Source of the DNA: Acanthochlamys bracteata
Lineage: Eukaryota; Streptophyta; Magnoliopsida; Pandanales; Velloziaceae
Assembly: GCA_019914995.1 (NCBI GenBank)
Contig: CM034127.1
Span: forward strand, 10,788,001 to 10,852,000
Direction of reading: 5' to 3'
Length of the DNA: 64,000 nucleotides
Part shown: piece after piece, positions 61,015 to 64,000 of the stretch
Layout: each line of letters opens with the position of its first letter
Numbering within the stretch: the stretch's first letter is position 1
Made by a program: the position numbers and the translations under genes
Notes under the pieces: generated by a model
What the model was told of the DNA's origin: nothing
Databases searched by the model: none
Seen by the model: the letters and a program-made list of their open reading frames with translations, nothing else

Positions 61015-62700
61015 GGATTACTGCAATAGTTGGTAACAAATATGTTTGATGAACTAATTCTGAACGTAATATCAGATGATCATCATCAACTTCATAACTT
61101 GAAGTGAAAATTTTGAGAAAACCATGTCCACAACGAAAAATTGTTTTAGGTTGCTGGTTAAGACCTGATATTCAAGTTTCTCAAGAAAAAATAAGAAAAT
61201 ATGATGGACTACAGCACCCACGTTGAAGGCCAAAACCGTTGAACTTCAGCAGTGCAGCAACACATTAGAGGGTTGTTTGGAATTTGCTCAAAATGAAAAT
61301 AATTTTATAAAAAGGATTTTATATAAATTTTTAAAAAAAGAATTTATCTTATTGTTAATTAAAAATAATAAAAATTATGTATAGTAATTTAGAACATACA
61401 TTTTACTACTGCCTTCTAAATTTTTTTTTTAAATACTGAAAAAACTTTCTTAAAAAATGAAAACAGAAAGAAAAAGAAATTAACAGAAGTTCTAACTGTG
61501 ACGGTGTCGTTGGCATATTGCCTAAGGGCCTGGTTGGAAGCAAATCCCCCTGGTGCTTGAGCTCAACAGGCTTCCTGGCAGATCTAACAATTAACGAAAC
61601 AGCTGCAATTCTACAAGAATCAGGCTAAAATTAGAGAAAGATCATTTTGACAGCATAAAAAGTTCCAAAATTCCAACATCCAGTTATCAAACTTGAATTT
61701 GAACCCAAATCTATACATTGCAAGATGCTGGCAGGTAGCAACTTTCAAACTGTAGGTTGTCAGGACACAATGATGCCTGCATGTCCTTGTTCCCGTTCAT
61801 CCTGTTCAGCATCAGACGCAGGCAATATACGTTATTAGGGTCCAGCAAATGCAGAGAAAATCCGCTCCTTCAACAGTCAAAGACGCCAAGAGGAAAAAGA
61901 ACATTGTATGATCATGAAAAGAAAAGAGCATTCACTGCTGTTAGAAAAAGTTTTGACCATAGTAATGACCTATATTTTAATACAACTATCCTCTTATTAC
62001 AAAAGTTTTTGAGCATCATAAGAGAGGCTTGCTAAGGGATGTTATATTTACTTGAAAGGTGATGACAAAATAGAAGTAGGAACTTCAGCTAGTGGTGCTG
62101 GCTTTCATTGTTTAAAATAGACTATCAACCTGGATGAACTCCATGTCGCAGCAAATCTCATTTTCTATTTCCTCCTAAAACAGTCGATCCAAAACAAGAG
62201 AAAAACTGCAGTAGTCAAATCCATTAACACGATAGAAGGGAGAAGTGACCAGAAGCCAAATGTCGCATAAAAAACGAACACAATTAATCTACAATTGAAA
62301 CGAAAAACTTAGTAAAAATCTTATTGCACAAAATTTTGTTTTATATACAATTTTCCAGGCTTGTGGCTTGGCGTAAATGTTAATCAGTTAAAAGAAGAAT
62401 CTCTAACGAAATGGAAGCACCTATATGAAAAAGTTAGAGCTAGAACTAATTTCTGATGGAAGGAAGCAAGGTTATAGCTTATGAAAGACAACATCTGAAA
62501 TATTAAATGCAATACTAGCCATAAGAATTGCCACCTCCTTCCCCACAACTCCAGGAGAATATGAACCGAGAATCCTGTCAAGCTATGCCCTTGTGAGATG
62601 AACATCGAACATAGAAACCAGTAGCTCCTCAGAAAACCACTTATGGTTCATCTTGAACTATGCCCTTGATATAGTAACCTGGTTGAGACTGCTCTCCCCA
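61015..62700. other. Spacer between PPR pseudogene and cation exchanger
   Basis: I see no supportable gene. The right part should hold the exchanger's 3' UTR. Around 61266-61500 an AT-rich block begins AGGGTTGTTTGGAATTTG, resembling the tip of the Tourist-like elements elsewhere in the window, but I could not locate a matching inverted end. The open frame at 61757-62035 is unremarkable. Confidence 0.5.
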
Positions 62701-63462
62701 CTATGAAAATTTGGCAAGGACTAAGCTTACTGCAGTGAATGATGTGTAGAGCCCAACCAAACAGAAACCCCAGAACCTCGGGACTCGAAATCGGTGCCAA
62801 GTGACAACTAGAAGAGAACCCATTAGGCTCAGCAAGAGAAAAACAAATGCTATCACAATATTTATATGAAACCGAAGCTCATATGCACCAGGATAAACCT
62901 TTCCAGTCTCGATCACCAATGCCATGCCCAAACCGACCAACATATTGAACATGGGGCCAGCAAAACAGCCTGCCATTGCTGTAGCAGGTTGGCCAGCCTT
63001 TGCTAGTGCCACATCAGCAACAAGGTCACCCACTGAGTTACCCCAAGCCAAGACAGTCAACCCAAGTATAGCAGGAGGCAAGTCCATTATAGTTCCAATG
63101 GCAGCAAGAGCATTCAATAATTCTCCAGCCATTGTTGAGATCCAGAATACACTCATTAAAAATGCAACTAAGGTAGTTGCAAGTTGCTCAGTTTCTGGAG
63201 GTTCCTTCTCAAGAAAAAAATGGGCTACAGCAAAAAGAAGGCTTACTACCAGGACAATGGACCAAATTGGGAACCTTGATGCAGGAATGAGAAATATGAT
63301 CTTATGATCCAATGGTATGTGAGAGCTAAAAGAATAGAGCAGTACGATCGGGCAGATTGCAATATTAGCTGAGGCGTAGAACCTATTCCAATCTGATGGT
63401 GATGAAGAAGGGATTGTAAGTTTCAGAAGAACTGCAACTGGTACTTCACATACTTGCACGAT
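62701..63462 (-). CDS. CCX: Cation/calcium exchanger (CCX family), C-terminal exon
   Basis: Membrane antiporter of the K+-dependent Na+/Ca2+ exchanger-like CCX group, moving Ca2+, Na+ or K+ across endomembranes or plasma membrane. The exon encodes 253 residues and a stop, about the last 40% of a typical 600-residue CCX. It follows an acceptor (TGTAACAG) and opens with IVQVCEVPVAVLLKLTIP. Several hydrophobic segments follow. The second alpha-repeat is clear: LTVLAWGNSVGDLVADVALA then GQPATAMAGCFAGPMFNMLV, with the conserved Asn/Asp pair in GNSVGD. No start codon lies in the exon, so upstream exon(s) must lie beyond 63462 and probably beyond the window. Many plant CCX genes are described with few or no introns, so the acceptor here should be confirmed. 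Confidence 0.88.
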   Translation of the reverse strand: MVQVCEVPVAVLLKLTIPSSSPSDWNRFYASANIAICPIVLLYSFSSHIPLDHKIIFLIPASRFPIWSIVLVVSLLFAVAHFFLEKEPPETEQLATTLVAFLMSVFWISTMAGELLNALAAIGTIMDLPPAILGLTVLAWGNSVGDLVADVALAKAGQPATAMAGCFAGPMFNMLVGLGMALVIETGKVYPGAYELRFHINIVIAFVFLLLSLMGSLLVVTWHRFRVPRFWGFCLVGLYTSFTAVSLVLAKFS

Positions 63463-64000
63463 CTGTTACAAGTGAACATCATTATAGCTTGCTTGAATAT
63501 GAGATTTATACTTCAGACAAATATGCAAGTGAACCCATTTTATGTCCTGGTCTTTCCTTTGTGAATATCTTCAAAGGAATGGCAGAAATGAAGTTGCCTA
63601 TTTTTGCAGTAAGTTATCATTGCAAGGATCACAAGATTCAAACACAAGCTAAGGAAGACTTAAACTGTGTCTAAAATAAAAACAACCAAATGCCAAAGCA
63701 ACACTAACCTACTTATCATTAACAGAGTTTTAGAATAACTAGTCTAGCTACAAGCACGATTAATTTAATTCATTGTTTGGACAAATTCTATCTGGTTTTG
63801 CAAAGACCTCCAAACTTCCTAAGACTTCAAACTAACATGTTTGCTAAAAAACAGCTTAAATTCATTTTTAGGAAAACCAAACTTCTAACCTCCTACAAAC
63901 ATACATGTCGTCCAGTTCCAATCCTGCAAATTTCAGAAAGTATCCTTGAGGTTTCTCTCTTAAGATTTTTGATCATATAACCCATATCTAGATGCAACTT
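63463..64000. other. Probable intron or upstream flank of the cation exchanger
   Basis: AT-rich sequence directly upstream of the exchanger exon. I see no earlier CCX exon (no first alpha-repeat) on the minus strand before the window ends, so this is most likely intron. The open frames at 63489-63674 and 63777-63980 on the plus strand lack recognisable features. Confidence 0.5.

Overview
The window is nuclear DNA of a flowering plant, most likely a eudicot. Genes are split by many AT-rich introns, and the proteins belong to plant families: a 492-residue peroxisomal catalase, a proline-rich extensin, a BIG BROTHER-type RING ligase and an E-subclass PPR protein. Spacers are AT-rich and carry miniature DNA transposons. 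I found no bacterial, viral or CRISPR-type content.

Layout. 1-2600 is AT-rich spacer with a decayed tandem repeat. 3175-16035 (minus) is a 20-coding-exon SAC-domain phosphoinositide phosphatase of the SAC6/SAC7(RHD4) type; its reading frame closes at 593 residues. 18425-23046 (minus) is an 8-exon catalase. 26242-30676 (minus) is an 8-exon DSK2/ubiquilin ubiquitin receptor. About 600 bp away, 31272-36292 (plus) is a 14-exon nucleotidyltransferase of the tRNA CCA-adding/poly(A) polymerase superfamily, so these two genes are divergently arranged. 36.3-42.4 kb is transposon-rich spacer. 42545-43471 (plus) is a single-exon extensin. 46108-51997 (minus) is the 7-coding-exon RING-H2 ligase BIG BROTHER. 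53-59 kb is spacer with a Tourist-like MITE, an inverted second copy of a repeat seen at 36.7 kb, and a small cluster of exon-like segments I cannot name. 59.06-61.01 kb (minus) is a frameshifted PPR-E pseudogene. 62701-63462 (minus) is the last exon of a cation/calcium exchanger whose 5' part lies beyond the window.

The multi-exon models were built by requiring family-like protein sequence and matching codon phase at every junction. For the phosphatase, catalase, DSK2, nucleotidyltransferase and BIG BROTHER every junction closes in frame. This exposed unusual splice sites: a probable U12-type AT-AG intron and two GC-AG introns in the phosphatase gene, and a GC-AG intron inside the RING domain of BIG BROTHER.

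The genes do not form a pathway or cluster. Two act in ubiquitin biology (DSK2 as receptor, BIG BROTHER as E3), but nothing in the arrangement suggests more than chance neighbourhood. I saw no convincing new multi-gene system. The points most worth a second look are the splice-site set, the 144-bp higher-order repeat in the extensin, the 68-bp near-perfect palindrome, and the transposon families.
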